This document shows, one piece after another, positions 24,812 to 34,128 of a DNA stretch of 64,000 nucleotides. The stretch lies in assembly GCF_003725995.1 (NCBI RefSeq), contig NZ_QIBX01000009.1, positions 30,315-94,314 of the forward strand, in the 5' to 3' direction. The notes below the pieces were generated by a model. It worked only from the letters and a program-made list of their open reading frames with translations. It ran no database searches and was not told the DNA's origin. The stretch's first letter is position 1; each line of letters begins with the position of its first letter. The position numbers and the translations under genes were made by a program. The DNA is from Slackia equolifaciens (GTDB lineage Bacteria > Actinomycetota > Coriobacteriia > Coriobacteriales > Eggerthellaceae).

Positions 24812-25987
24812 TCATCCATCTGCATTCAAATCAGCCCTAGCCGCCCCGTCTTCCTCCATGCGTTCGGCTTGCTGCAGCTTAAAGAGGGTCTTTTGGCCTT
24901 CGATTTCACGACGCAGCTCTTCATCCGTCGGTAAGTAAAGCTTGTATTTGCTAGCGAACAGATGCTCGTTGCCCTTAAGCACCGAGTAGCGAGCGATGTC
25001 TTTGCTTGTTTCGGAGCACAACACAACACCAATAGTGGGTCCATCGCCCTCACGGCGCCCCATCTCATCGAACATACGCACATACATGTCCATCTGGCCC
25101 ACGTCTTGATGAGTGACCTTGCCCACCTTGAGATCGATAAGCACATAACACTTGAGGATGACGTTGTAGAACACGAGATCGATATAGTAGTCGCCGTCCA
25201 TCCCGCGCAGATGGAATTGCCGACCCATGAAAGCGTAGCCTTTCCCCAGTTCAAGCAAGAACTTTTGCAAATTCGCGATAAGCGCGTTTTCTAAATCGCT
25301 TTCATGAGGTTGCCCTTCAGTGGAGAAGCCAAGGAATTCCATTATGTACGGGCTTTTGACGAAATCGTACTTCCGTTGTTCGTTATCCCGATGCAATTCG
25401 GCGCCTTTCGCTTCTCCTTCAGCCGCGCGGTTGCCTTCGTCTGAAGAAAGCAGTCGATAGTAGTACTGGGTGGAGATATTGCGGTCGAGCGTACGCACGC
25501 TCCAGCCTTGCTCAACGGCTTCGCGTGTATACCATTCACGCGCTTTATCGTCGTGAACGCGCAAAAGAGTGCGGTAGTGCGTCCAAGAGAGTAGTGGCGC
25601 AGATTGTTTACTCGCCGCGTAAACAATCGAGGGGTATGCCTTGTAGAACCGAACGAAGTACCAAAGATTCAGCTTCGAATACCCCTTGCCGTATTCTTTC
25701 GTAAGCGCCTTGGCGAGACCGACAATAACTTGCGCACCATACTCCGCGCGGCTCTCCCCCTTAAGCTCCTCCTCCGCGATGCGCTTCCCCAAATACCAAT
25801 TGCGATACACCAACGCCGCATTCACCGAGCGGTGCGCCCAACGCTGAGAACTCTCGATGATGAGGCGTGCATCGCCAACGATATCATCGGTTTGACGATA
25901 CTCAACCACGGCAGACGCAGGCAAAGACTGCATGAAAGAATCGGCCCCTTGCCCCGCATCGAACATCGCATTGCCCTCAGATGCCAT
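24812..25987 (-). CDS. DUF1016/PDDEXK nuclease domain protein (YhcG-like)
   Basis: The 391-aa product has the N-terminal DUF1016 domain (SVNAALVYRNWYLGKRIAEE, YGKGYSKLNLWYFVRFYKAY, LLSWTHYRTLLRV). A C-terminal PD-(D/E)xK nuclease domain follows: GMDGDYYIDLVFYNVILKCY, then VLIDLKVGKV. The family (YhcG) is common near restriction and mobile genes; its precise role is unknown, but the nuclease residues D...D-x-K are present. It is of normal length and appears intact. The gene contains a 10-bp inverted repeat at 25602-25628. Promoter signals upstream include the 24-bp element at 26084. Confidence 0.88.
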   Translation of the reverse strand: MASEGNAMFDAGQGADSFMQSLPASAVVEYRQTDDIVGDARLIIESSQRWAHRSVNAALVYRNWYLGKRIAEEELKGESRAEYGAQVIVGLAKALTKEYGKGYSKLNLWYFVRFYKAYPSIVYAASKQSAPLLSWTHYRTLLRVHDDKAREWYTREAVEQGWSVRTLDRNISTQYYYRLLSSDEGNRAAEGEAKGAELHRDNEQRKYDFVKSPYIMEFLGFSTEGQPHESDLENALIANLQKFLLELGKGYAFMGRQFHLRGMDGDYYIDLVFYNVILKCYVLIDLKVGKVTHQDVGQMDMYVRMFDEMGRREGDGPTIGVVLCSETSKDIARYSVLKGNEHLFASKYKLYLPTDEELRREIEGQKTLFKLQQAERMEEDGAARADLNADG

Positions 25988-26083
25988 CGTCCCACGCCCT
26001 TCCCGTCAACTGCCCGGAGCCCCGCCTCGAGAACCTCAGTTGCCCTCTGAGCACTTAACGATACCAACCGAGGCAGCACCCGC

Positions 26084-26107
26084 TCAATAGTCGCATTAGT
26101 CCGATTT
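26084..26107 (-). repeat. 24-bp element, copy 2
   Basis: An exact copy of the element at 23895-23918, lying 97 bases upstream of the DUF1016 start codon. The rest of the 25988-26485 gap contains no gene I can support. Confidence 0.75.
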
Positions 26108-26436
26108 CGCCCATTTCGACACCTCATTCGTTGGGCCGCGGAGGACGTAAGTAGACCCTGCAGCACGTCGGACACGCGACAAGCTTCAAAGGCGCCGCAT
26201 AGCGCCGACGGAGCCATGACGGCGGCCGGCAACAAGCTCGACGCCTCGAACGGCCACCATCGGCACGCCTGCGACGAGGTGCTCCTCGAACGATTCTGCG
26301 GAGATGTTGTGTCCAGAAAGGAGGGAGGGAAGAAGAGCGCGGGGCTGAACGGGCAATCGCCCACCAAAACAACGGTCAAAAGAGCAGCCAACCCGAGGGA
26401 CACGCCCCTTAACCCGCCCCTCAATTCAACGCGCCT

Positions 26437-26468
26437 CAGCGTGGCTGCACCTTTGCACAACCACGCTG
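26437..26468 (-). terminator. Hairpin downstream of the surface-protein gene
   Basis: CAGCGTGG and CCACGCTG flank a 16-base loop, 18 bases beyond the stop of the surface-protein gene. The T-run is weak, so termination strength is uncertain. Confidence 0.5.
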
Positions 26469-26485
26469 GGGCAACTGGTCAAACG

Positions 26486-29400
26486 CTATTTCCGCATCCG
26501 ACGCGATGCACGGATCGCTATTACCACCGCGCCTGCGGCGATCAGCGCAACGCCCGCGAAGGCGTAGGCCAAAACAGCGGTCGCATCGCCCGTTTTCGCG
26601 AGCTTCTCGGTATGCCGCTGGCCCTGGTCGGCCGGCTTCGAGGGCGTCTCGCTCTCATTTTGCGGCGTCCCGGGCGTTTTGCCACCAGGGTTCTCCCCGC
26701 TCGGGGGCGTCTCGCCGCCGGGGTTAGGGTCAGGCGTCTCGCCACCGGGGTTAGGGTCAGGCGTGTTGCCACCGTTACCGGGATCGGGGTCGGGAATGGG
26801 GTCTCCGCCACCGCCCTCGGTGCCTGAGCCCGGGTCGGGATCGGGGTCCGGGTCGCCGCCGCCGGGCTGCTCGGTTCCCGGGTCGGTCCCCGAGGTTCCG
26901 CGAGCCCTCAGCACCTGAACCGTCTCGGACACGGTTCCCCCGCTCCCGTGGCTTTCATGCCCATCGAAAAACGCGGAGTTCTCCACCGACGCAGAAGAGC
27001 CCACATCGCCCAGCACTCGCGCCCTATAGGTAATCTTCGTGTAAAGCCCGTCTTGCACAGTAAGGCGAATCTTGTGCTGCGCGAGCTCCGACAGGTCAAC
27101 GTCAAGCGGAAGGGTCAGACCTGTTATGCCCTTTGCCTCAAACGAATCGGGATCCACGAGCAGGTTGTCCGAGCTCACATCCACCAACGTGACGGTCCTT
27201 CCAGAGGAGCTGAGGTCGGCGTTTGCGGGATTCACGATCAGAGTGAATTCGGCATTCGGCGCCGTCTCCTCGTTGTAGACCATCTTCTTCTGGACGGCGG
27301 TGTAACGCAAATCCGCATCGGACGAACCCTCTTTTTGAACCCCAAACCGATCAGTGAGATATGCGCGATTGGTGAAGGTGAAGTATTGCGGCTCGGTTCC
27401 AAAAAGATACTCTTCGTCGGTGATGCGGGCGCTCACCTCCATCCGCAGCCCGGTCTTGGTCACCTTGCGGCTTGGGTGCGCCTTGCAAAGCTCTTCCACG
27501 GGCAGCCCGCTCAGTTTCAGGGTGACCGACGTGGTTCCGTCTTCGTTCTTGGCTTTATCAAGCACCTCCACGTATCCACGCCCGTCAGCCTTCTTCACGT
27601 TCACGAACTCGGTTCCCGCAGGAAGCACCTCGGTTACAAGGCACGTTCCATCGGGCTGCGCAGCATACCCTCCCTCATTCACCATGAGATGCCACGTGAT
27701 GATTCCAGACCTGGTCTCGTAGACATACTTCCGCACTTCGTCGTAATTGCCCCGCACGCAGTAATCGTAGTCGGAATCGGTGCGCTCGCCCACCGTGAGA
27801 TACGCATCGTTGAAATACGTGCGCCCGCCGCCCTTGGGAGGGTTCACCGGCGTTGTCTCGTACGAAACAACAAGGGGCGTTTCCTTGCTCGGCGAAAGCG
27901 TTTGGCCGTCTGAGCTGGCAACCACTTGGCCCTTGAACTTCACCGAGAACATGCCAAAGTTCCCCGCGGAATTCTGCGGCCCGGGAACCACCTCGTACAG
28001 CGACGGGTCAACCGGAGCGCCTCCGATCGAAAGCGTGACGCCGCTTATCTGGTCCTGAGTGAAATACATGTAATTGGCGCCGTCGCGGATCTCGTCCTTC
28101 AGCTCGTCGCCCGCATTCAGCCCGCGAAACACTCGCAGTTGCCACCGTGCCGTATCGCCGCTTTGCGCCACGAGCGACTTCTCAAGGCTGGGCACCGCCT
28201 GGCGCGGAACCGTCTGAGAATCGACGCTCCACTCCCCCAGGCCCTGCACCGAGTTCGTGTACGCCTTGGCCGGCCCCGTATAGTCCTCCCAATCGGTCGC
28301 CTTCGAAGCGTACTCTATATGGAATTCGCATGTGCCGTACTGCTCGGGAATAACGTAGCTGAAAGAGGTATCGCCTTCCTTCAGGGCAATGGTGTCCGAT
28401 CCGGCCACGCTCCCGTCCTGATTGAAAAACGTGACCCGCGCAGGTTCGCCGGTGAACACCTGATCGGGACCCAGCTTGTCGGTCACCGTTTGACCGGCGA
28501 CGTTGCCAGGGCGGGCGCTTTTGCCGCGCTGGTTGCCAACGATCGTCCAGTTGATCACTCCGTCGGAGCCGATCGAAGGCTCGTTTTTCGAAAGCCAGTT
28601 CTTCAGCAGGTCAAAAGATGCCTCCGCCGTTGCTCGGTTGAGGTCTGCCGCCTGAACGCCACCAACATTTATGCCCGAACCGGCGGCAACCTGGTTGACC
28701 ATCCCGCGTATGCCGCCCACACCAGGGCCCGCCGGCACGTTCCAGATCTCATCGGGAACAGACACATAGGAGTCGATCGACACCTCATCGCCGGGAAGCA
28801 TCCGAGGAATAACAGCCTGCCACGAGTTCGTTCCCTCGGTTTGCACGCTTGCAAGCTCAATGGGCTCGGTGGAGCCGTCCAGGTGGCGCACCGTGGCCGA
28901 CGCAACGCCCGCCTGCGTGAAGCGAACGCCCGAAGGAGGCTGCGCGACGTCGGAAACGGGCACGTTGTATTCGGCGAGGGGATTGTCGCGCGGGGCCTTT
29001 ACGACAACGGTGAAGTGCTGCGATTGGGTTGCAGAATCATAGGCGCCGAGCGTCTTTGTGGCGATGATGCAGTTTCTCACCACCGCCCGACTCGTATCGG
29101 TGACTTCCGGCACCCCGTCGGCGCTTGCCGATGCGCCGTTTACGATGATGCGCTCCTCAAGGGCGTCCGACGAGCCGTTGGCCTCTTTCGCGGCGCGCAC
29201 GGCATCGGCCACCACGTCGGCGTTCATCTTCACCGAATACGTTATTGTCGCCGTTTCGCCGGGAGCGAGGGAATCCAGCTCCCACCCGATCAACGCGCCG
29301 CTCTCGTCGGTCAGGTTCTCGTAGCGCATGCGCTTGTTGGATGCGATCATATATCGGAATTTCATGGTGGAGCGATCGACCTTTTCACGGCTCTCGTCGC

Positions 29401-30556
29401 TGAAATTGTCAACGATCCTCACGTGCGTCAGAGGGTCGGTGTTTCCCTTGTCGGCAGTTACCTTGATCGAATAGTACAAACGGCCGTCCGAATCAACGTA
29501 GGCGCTATGCTGCCGCGGATACTCCGGCTGGCCGCCGGGAACCTGGGGGCCCTTGCCCACTTCGATGCTCGTTTTCTCAATCGAGAGGTTGCGGACGGTT
29601 TCGAGCTTAGAAAAGCGCGTCTTCACGATGGCGTTGCCAAACGCAAGATCTACGTCGGTATCATCCGAAGGAAGAGTGGATGCGTTGAAGGCGCCCTCGA
29701 ATTCGATTTTAGAAAAGGCGACCTTTCCTCCGCATTCCTTCAAATAGCCGGCATCGTAGCTGATGGTCAAAACGCCACGCGCAATAAGATAGTCGCCCAC
29801 GCCGCCGTGCTGAGCGTCCCACGTGGTAGCGCTGTCGCGCATGCGTCCACGAGCGGAGCCGCCCTCGCCCATCAGCGTTGGGAACGGCGAAGTCACCGTG
29901 TCGCCCACCACCAAGGGATAAGCGCCAGCGTTTTCGGCGCAGGCCTTCACGTCAACGACCAGCTCGCCTTTGTAGAGCGCGTCACGGGCGATGCCGTCGG
30001 GGAAGTCTGCCGTCGCATCCACGGACTGCCCGCTTTTCAGGTCGTAGGATTTAGTCACATCCCCGCTCTGAATCGTCAGGGACAGCTTTTGCAGGAAGTT
30101 GCCCGCATCGAGCTTCATAGGCGCACGGCTCGCATCGGAGGCTGCCTCTGGCGCGGCGGCAAAGGCGGGTGCCGAAGCGGCGGCGCTATCCGGAGCGGCG
30201 GCCACGTCGCCCGAGGCGGCGTCGGAAGGCTCGGGTGATGGCGCGGCAGGCTGGCTTTCAGGAGCGGCATCGGAAGCCACGGCGGCCGAGGGCGATGCGG
30301 ATGGGGCGCTAGACGAGGCGTCAGGGCTGGAAGGATTAACAGATTCGGGTGCCGAATCGAGCGCGGGAGATTCATCGGTCGCAGGTGCAGCTTCAAGCGC
30401 GGACGAAGACTCCTCCTCAATCGAGGCAGGCGAAGACGCGCTGACATCCGATGCGCCGGAGGCAGGGCTGTCCTGCGCAACGGCAAAAGACGGCGGAAGC
30501 ATGAGGCACGCCGACATCATGATCGCCAACAGCGTGCGAGGTATCCCCTTCTTCAT
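26486..30556 (-). CDS. Large sortase-anchored surface protein (LAKTG motif)
   Basis: The 1356-aa product starts at ATG 30556, with AAAGG upstream. It has a signal peptide (MKKGIPRTLLAIMMSACLML followed by PPSFAVAQ), an Ala/Ser/Pro/Glu-rich segment to about residue 145, then a long series of beta-rich domains. Several segments such as VTDKLGPDQVFTGEPARVTF and LYYSIKVTADKGNTDPLTHV resemble adhesin or isopeptide-type (Cna-like, DUF11-like) repeats. Near the C-terminus comes a Pro/Gly/Asp-rich wall-spanning stretch with repeats of DPNPGGETP. Then come LAKTG (a sortase motif of the LPxTG class), a hydrophobic helix and a basic tail ending RRMRK. It is likely a cell-wall adhesin. Its ligand is unknown, and a SARP-like regulator is divergent from it. 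Confidence 0.88.
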   Translation of the reverse strand: MKKGIPRTLLAIMMSACLMLPPSFAVAQDSPASGASDVSASSPASIEEESSSALEAAPATDESPALDSAPESVNPSSPDASSSAPSASPSAAVASDAAPESQPAAPSPEPSDAASGDVAAAPDSAAASAPAFAAAPEAASDASRAPMKLDAGNFLQKLSLTIQSGDVTKSYDLKSGQSVDATADFPDGIARDALYKGELVVDVKACAENAGAYPLVVGDTVTSPFPTLMGEGGSARGRMRDSATTWDAQHGGVGDYLIARGVLTISYDAGYLKECGGKVAFSKIEFEGAFNASTLPSDDTDVDLAFGNAIVKTRFSKLETVRNLSIEKTSIEVGKGPQVPGGQPEYPRQHSAYVDSDGRLYYSIKVTADKGNTDPLTHVRIVDNFSDESREKVDRSTMKFRYMIASNKRMRYENLTDESGALIGWELDSLAPGETATITYSVKMNADVVADAVRAAKEANGSSDALEERIIVNGASASADGVPEVTDTSRAVVRNCIIATKTLGAYDSATQSQHFTVVVKAPRDNPLAEYNVPVSDVAQPPSGVRFTQAGVASATVRHLDGSTEPIELASVQTEGTNSWQAVIPRMLPGDEVSIDSYVSVPDEIWNVPAGPGVGGIRGMVNQVAAGSGINVGGVQAADLNRATAEASFDLLKNWLSKNEPSIGSDGVINWTIVGNQRGKSARPGNVAGQTVTDKLGPDQVFTGEPARVTFFNQDGSVAGSDTIALKEGDTSFSYVIPEQYGTCEFHIEYASKATDWEDYTGPAKAYTNSVQGLGEWSVDSQTVPRQAVPSLEKSLVAQSGDTARWQLRVFRGLNAGDELKDEIRDGANYMYFTQDQISGVTLSIGGAPVDPSLYEVVPGPQNSAGNFGMFSVKFKGQVVASSDGQTLSPSKETPLVVSYETTPVNPPKGGGRTYFNDAYLTVGERTDSDYDYCVRGNYDEVRKYVYETRSGIITWHLMVNEGGYAAQPDGTCLVTEVLPAGTEFVNVKKADGRGYVEVLDKAKNEDGTTSVTLKLSGLPVEELCKAHPSRKVTKTGLRMEVSARITDEEYLFGTEPQYFTFTNRAYLTDRFGVQKEGSSDADLRYTAVQKKMVYNEETAPNAEFTLIVNPANADLSSSGRTVTLVDVSSDNLLVDPDSFEAKGITGLTLPLDVDLSELAQHKIRLTVQDGLYTKITYRARVLGDVGSSASVENSAFFDGHESHGSGGTVSETVQVLRARGTSGTDPGTEQPGGGDPDPDPDPGSGTEGGGGDPIPDPDPGNGGNTPDPNPGGETPDPNPGGETPPSGENPGGKTPGTPQNESETPSKPADQGQRHTEKLAKTGDATAVLAYAFAGVALIAAGAVVIAIRASRRMRK

Positions 30557-30913
30557 CTTGGTATCCTTTCCTCTCGAGCGCCCCGTGACGGGAGCGCAGG
30601 GGCAGGCGCGCTGCTCGGCGCCTTTCACCCACGTGGCGAGAGGAGTCGAACCCGCGCGCGTATATTTCAGGGTCATCGTATGAACCAAGCGTTCCAAAGC
30701 CGTTCCCATAGCGTGCCATTTCGTTCCACTCCAAAAGATGCCCAAACTGCAGGAAAACAACGCAATCACGCACAATAGGGTTCGGGCAGGTGGCTGAACA
30801 GGCGAAACGCCATTGCAGGAAGCCAGCGGCGCGGTCAAAAGAGCACAAATACGGATCAGCGTCACGGATGGGGAACGCCGCCCTTGTGCAGCGGTGCTAG
30901 CCACCCATCTGCT

Positions 30914-30926
30914 GCGGTGCTATACT
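30914..30926 (+). promoter_or_regulatory. Extended -10 promoter of the SARP-like regulator
   Basis: TGCTATACT (TGn plus TATACT) lies 63 bases before the chosen start codon. The 9-mer GCGGTGCTA overlaps it at 30914-30922 and also occurs at 30891-30899, so a repeated binding site may cover the promoter. The 30557-30988 gap is otherwise a divergent promoter region. Confidence 0.5.
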
Positions 30927-30988
30927 CTGACGCTCAATTCGGCTATTCGGAGGCAGGCAACCGGCCGCCCAACCGAGCGAGGCGCCGA

Positions 30989-32155
30989 ATGGAAGAATCG
31001 GGTGGGGCTATGCGCCAGCAGAACAAAAGCCAATTCGAAACCCCGGATTTTGAATCCCGCGCCTCCGCAGCCTCGCACCAAAGCGACGTCGCGTTATCGC
31101 AACACGCAAGAGACGTCGCGCATTCGAATGAGCACGAGCCCGCAGCCAACCGCATTGATGCCGCGGAAGAATCCATTGTCGTGGCAGAGTACGTTCCTGA
31201 CAGCGGATGGCTCATTTTGTACGCGAACGCACCCGCACGAAAGATGTTTGGCCTTGGGCTGATCGACTTCGGCACCAAGGTATACGGCTCGTTAGCGGCC
31301 TTGGATGCCGTCGAATTCTCGGACGACGCAGCAGGCGACAGGCCAGAACGCGCTGCTCGCAATCGCGCCCTGCAAGCGGGACTTGCAGAGCTACTCGAGC
31401 GCTCTCCCCTGCCCGCTGAGGCATCCACGGGCCTCGCCCAGCGCGGCGTTGCCGATGCGGAAAGCAGGCGGACAGGTGCGCCGTATCGCCTGCTCATTGA
31501 GCCCGATCCTGCAAATCCCGACCGTATGATTCTTCGCGCTTTTCCCATGGGCGAGGATTGCATGCATGAACATGGGGATGAGCGTGGGAATGGGCATGGG
31601 ACCGAGGACGGACGCGAGATTGGGCGGGAGCCTGGGCCTTCGGCCAAACCCGAGCCTTGGTCCGAGCACGACCATGAGCCTAAGCGCGAATCCCAGCCAG
31701 AGCCCGATTCCAATACCACGGCGGCCAAAGGCGCCGAGCACCAGATTGCCATCAGGACGTTCGGCTATTTCGACGTATTCGTGGACGGCAATCCCATCCC
31801 CTTTCGCAGCGAGAAAGCCAAGGAGCTGCTCGCGCTTCTGGTTGACCGAAGGGGCGGATTCGTTTCGTCGTCTGAGGCTATCTCGGTTTTATGGGAAGAC
31901 GAGCCCTTGACCGAGCAGTCGCGGGCGCGGTATCGCAAGGTGGCCATGAAGCTGCGCGAAACGCTCGAGGAGCACCACGCCGAACAGGCGATTGAGACGG
32001 TACGCGGCAAGCGGCGCGTGGTTCCCGAGCACGTGTCGTGCGACCTGTACGACCATCTTTCAGGAGCGCAAGACGATACGACCGCATTTCGCGGAGCCTA
32101 TCTGCAAAACTACAGCTGGGGCGAATTCACCCTCGCCGAGCTGCTGCATGCGTGA
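30989..32155 (+). CDS. SARP/BTAD-like winged-helix regulator
   Basis: The 388-aa product has three parts. A polar N-terminus precedes a PAS-like segment (SIVVAEYVPDSGWLILYANA, about residues 58-77). A very hydrophilic Glu/His/Arg/Pro-rich linker covers about residues 190-235. The C-terminus is an OmpR-type winged helix (AIRTFGYFDVFVDGNPIPFR, EKAKELLALLVDRRGGFVSS, then RARYRKVAMKLRETLEEHHA) of the kind found in SARP regulators. ATG 30989 has GAGCGAGG upstream; an ATG at 31010 is an alternative. It is divergent from the surface-protein gene and may control it. A weak GTGAGAG/CTCTCAC hairpin overlaps its stop. Confidence 0.75.
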   Translation: MEESGGAMRQQNKSQFETPDFESRASAASHQSDVALSQHARDVAHSNEHEPAANRIDAAEESIVVAEYVPDSGWLILYANAPARKMFGLGLIDFGTKVYGSLAALDAVEFSDDAAGDRPERAARNRALQAGLAELLERSPLPAEASTGLAQRGVADAESRRTGAPYRLLIEPDPANPDRMILRAFPMGEDCMHEHGDERGNGHGTEDGREIGREPGPSAKPEPWSEHDHEPKRESQPEPDSNTTAAKGAEHQIAIRTFGYFDVFVDGNPIPFRSEKAKELLALLVDRRGGFVSSSEAISVLWEDEPLTEQSRARYRKVAMKLRETLEEHHAEQAIETVRGKRRVVPEHVSCDLYDHLSGAQDDTTAFRGAYLQNYSWGEFTLAELLHA

Positions 32156-32285
32156 GAGAAGGCAGAACTCTCACTCACACAGAGCGAAGAAGGTGCACGG
32201 CCTCATCGACCCGCATTCAACACGGCAAAGAAAACAGCTCGAGGCGGGTGTTTCCCACGTCATTGCGATTAAGCATCCGTTGCCA

Positions 32286-33284
32286 CTACGCCGGCCAATA
32301 GATTCGCACAAGCGGAAGAATCGCCCTCATGTCCATATCTGCGCTGTCGTAATTATCGACCACCAGGCGCACGAATTGGTCCAGGTCCAAAAGCTTGACG
32401 GGCATAAGCGCACGATCTGCCTCGTACATCGCATCCTTGGTAAATCCGCCCGTGCTTACGTAGAGACCGCTATCGGTGTTGCGCAGGCCGCCGATAAACG
32501 AACGTAGCGCCGGAGCGCCCATGGTCTCCTTGCGATGTTTCACCTCGACTACGATGCGCGGAGATTCGAGGCCAAGGCCATCAGGCGACGCGATAATGTC
32601 ACGACCGCCATCAGACCCACGGCGCGTCATGGACGTTTTGTACCCCATAGCACGAAGCACGCCCGCCACCAGCTGCTCCATTTCTTCCCAGGTCAGCTGC
32701 AGCACGCGATCCTTGATGCGTTCGATGCCATCCTCCGCCGTTGCCTCGCGAATTTCCGCAGCATTTTCTTCCTCTTCGTCTCCTTCGCTCGACGCAACGG
32801 GCGGCACTCCCCTTGAGGCATTCTCTAACTCGCGAAGAGCCTCATCCGAAACAGCAAACAAGGTTGAGATGCTTCCAAGCGAATGTTTGGCGCGCGCCGA
32901 CAACGCATCACGCGAAGCGGTGGCTTTCCAGGCAACCTTGCGCCTATAAGAGCCATCATCATCGTCAGAATCTTCCGGCATTACAAATGTGCACGACCCC
33001 ATCACTTCGCCAATATGATAAAGACGGGTTGCCGGCTCATACATGACCACTGTCGAGCCTTCCACGATTTCATGTCCAAAGCGATAAATCATACCCGCGT
33101 TTGCCGCAACAACCTGTCGCGAGGCATCGGGAAACTGCATCTTATAAAGAGACTTGATCTGGTCTTTTGAGATCGTGGCAATATCTGCCCCACCCAAATT
33201 CCAATAGATGGCGATATAGCCCCTACTAATCCACTCAGCAGCCCAAACTCCACCCTTGCCGGCTCGAATTATCCATGCGGCCAT
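32286..33284 (-). CDS. Mrr-like restriction endonuclease (type IV)
   Basis: The 332-aa product has an N-terminal domain (AAWIIRAGKGGVWAAEWISR) that resembles a nucleic-acid-binding module. An acidic linker follows, and then an Mrr_cat domain: LTWEEMEQLVAGVLRAMGYK, GSDGGRDIIASPDGLG, IVVEVKHRKETMG. The GxDGGxD...ExK pattern is the PD-(D/E)xK catalytic core of Mrr enzymes, which cut modified DNA. ATG 33284 has AAAGGAG upstream. It lies next to the type I hsd locus and is transcribed leftward, away from the recombinase gene. Its role in defence is inferred from family and location. Confidence 0.85.
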   Translation of the reverse strand: MAAWIIRAGKGGVWAAEWISRGYIAIYWNLGGADIATISKDQIKSLYKMQFPDASRQVVAANAGMIYRFGHEIVEGSTVVMYEPATRLYHIGEVMGSCTFVMPEDSDDDDGSYRRKVAWKATASRDALSARAKHSLGSISTLFAVSDEALRELENASRGVPPVASSEGDEEEENAAEIREATAEDGIERIKDRVLQLTWEEMEQLVAGVLRAMGYKTSMTRRGSDGGRDIIASPDGLGLESPRIVVEVKHRKETMGAPALRSFIGGLRNTDSGLYVSTGGFTKDAMYEADRALMPVKLLDLDQFVRLVVDNYDSADMDMRAILPLVRIYWPA

Positions 33285-33388
33285 ATGCGCTCCTTTGGTT
33301 GGTACCCGGTCTGCATTGTACGGCAATTAAGGGACATGCCGCATCAAGCAGCCACGAACGTATCCAGATAATAATGGCACGACGCATG

Positions 33389-33401
33389 CAAATGATTATT
33401 T
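33389..33401 (+). repeat. hsdS recombination site D
   Basis: CAAATGATTATTT in plus orientation, inside the 3' end of the silent cassette. The next 60 or so bases (to about 33455) are similar in inverted form to the 3' end of the plus-strand hsdS (36115-36181). They include TTCGAGACATC and ATTTCGCCAGACAT. Confidence 0.75.
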
Positions 33402-34055
33402 AACTGCGTAGGTAGCTTGACCTTCGAGACATCTATTTCGCCAGACATCAGTTTAGACAGCAGAGCATCCCTGAGATTTCCCAGTTGCCGGCTTTCCTCT
33501 TCAAGACAACGCTGTTGCTCAAACAGCGGAGCGGCCCATTCCTCAAACTCTGCGCATAGATCTACGTCAGGCAGCGTCAGCTCAATATCTGCCATCACCT
33601 TTCCAGAAATCTCTGGGAAAGTAGTTCCAGAACCGGCATCAGCTATTCGATCCTTGTTGCGAACGAGGAAACAGTAGACGAATGCCGTTCCAATTTCCGT
33701 GCGTGGAACAACAGATTTGAAGCCTTGGTTCGTGGTTACATCATCGGCGGCAATAGCAATATAGCCGATTGGTGCTCTAGAACTGAATAGCACGGTACCT
33801 GGGGGCAGCTTTTTTACACTGCACGAGTCAAACCCAGCTTGAGTGATGTCATCGGCGCCATGAGCAATGAATTTGTCGCTTGTGTTCGACAGGTCCTTTG
33901 GCGTTATCCAACCGATGCCATCGTGACAGTAGTACTCGGGCTTCTTCCTGGAAGGTGTAGCTCCGCCGACCACATCGCCTATATCAGCAATTGTGCCGTT
34001 GTGAGTGCTTTTACTGCCGAAGAAATTGTCATAGCGGGCAAGCAAAAGCTGCTCT

Positions 34056-34068
34056 AAATAATCATTTG
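34056..34068 (-). repeat. hsdS recombination site B
   Basis: CAAATGATTATTT on the minus strand, in the conserved central NDYLEQ region, at the 5' border of the silent cassette. Confidence 0.75.
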
Positions 34069-34128
34069 CTGCAGCAAATCTCGATAGAAGGCAGAATATC
34101 CCCATCGCCCTCGATGAAAGGAACCACG

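Larger units (their letters stand above)
33344..34068 (-). pseudogene. hsdS: Silent hsdS half-cassette (second target-recognition domain)
   Basis: This minus-strand segment encodes the second half of a type I specificity subunit: NDYLEQLLLARYDNFFGSKS, a target-recognition domain (GDVVGGATPSRKKPEYYCHD), and the conserved C-terminal LRDALLSKLMSGEIDVSKVK. It lacks a first TRD. The frame continues a little upstream (to 34141) only as unrelated DNA, with no start site. It is flanked by the 13-bp site in inverted orientation at 34056-34068 and 33389-33401. It is a storage cassette that would become expressed only by recombination next to an active hsdS 5' half. Confidence 0.75.
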
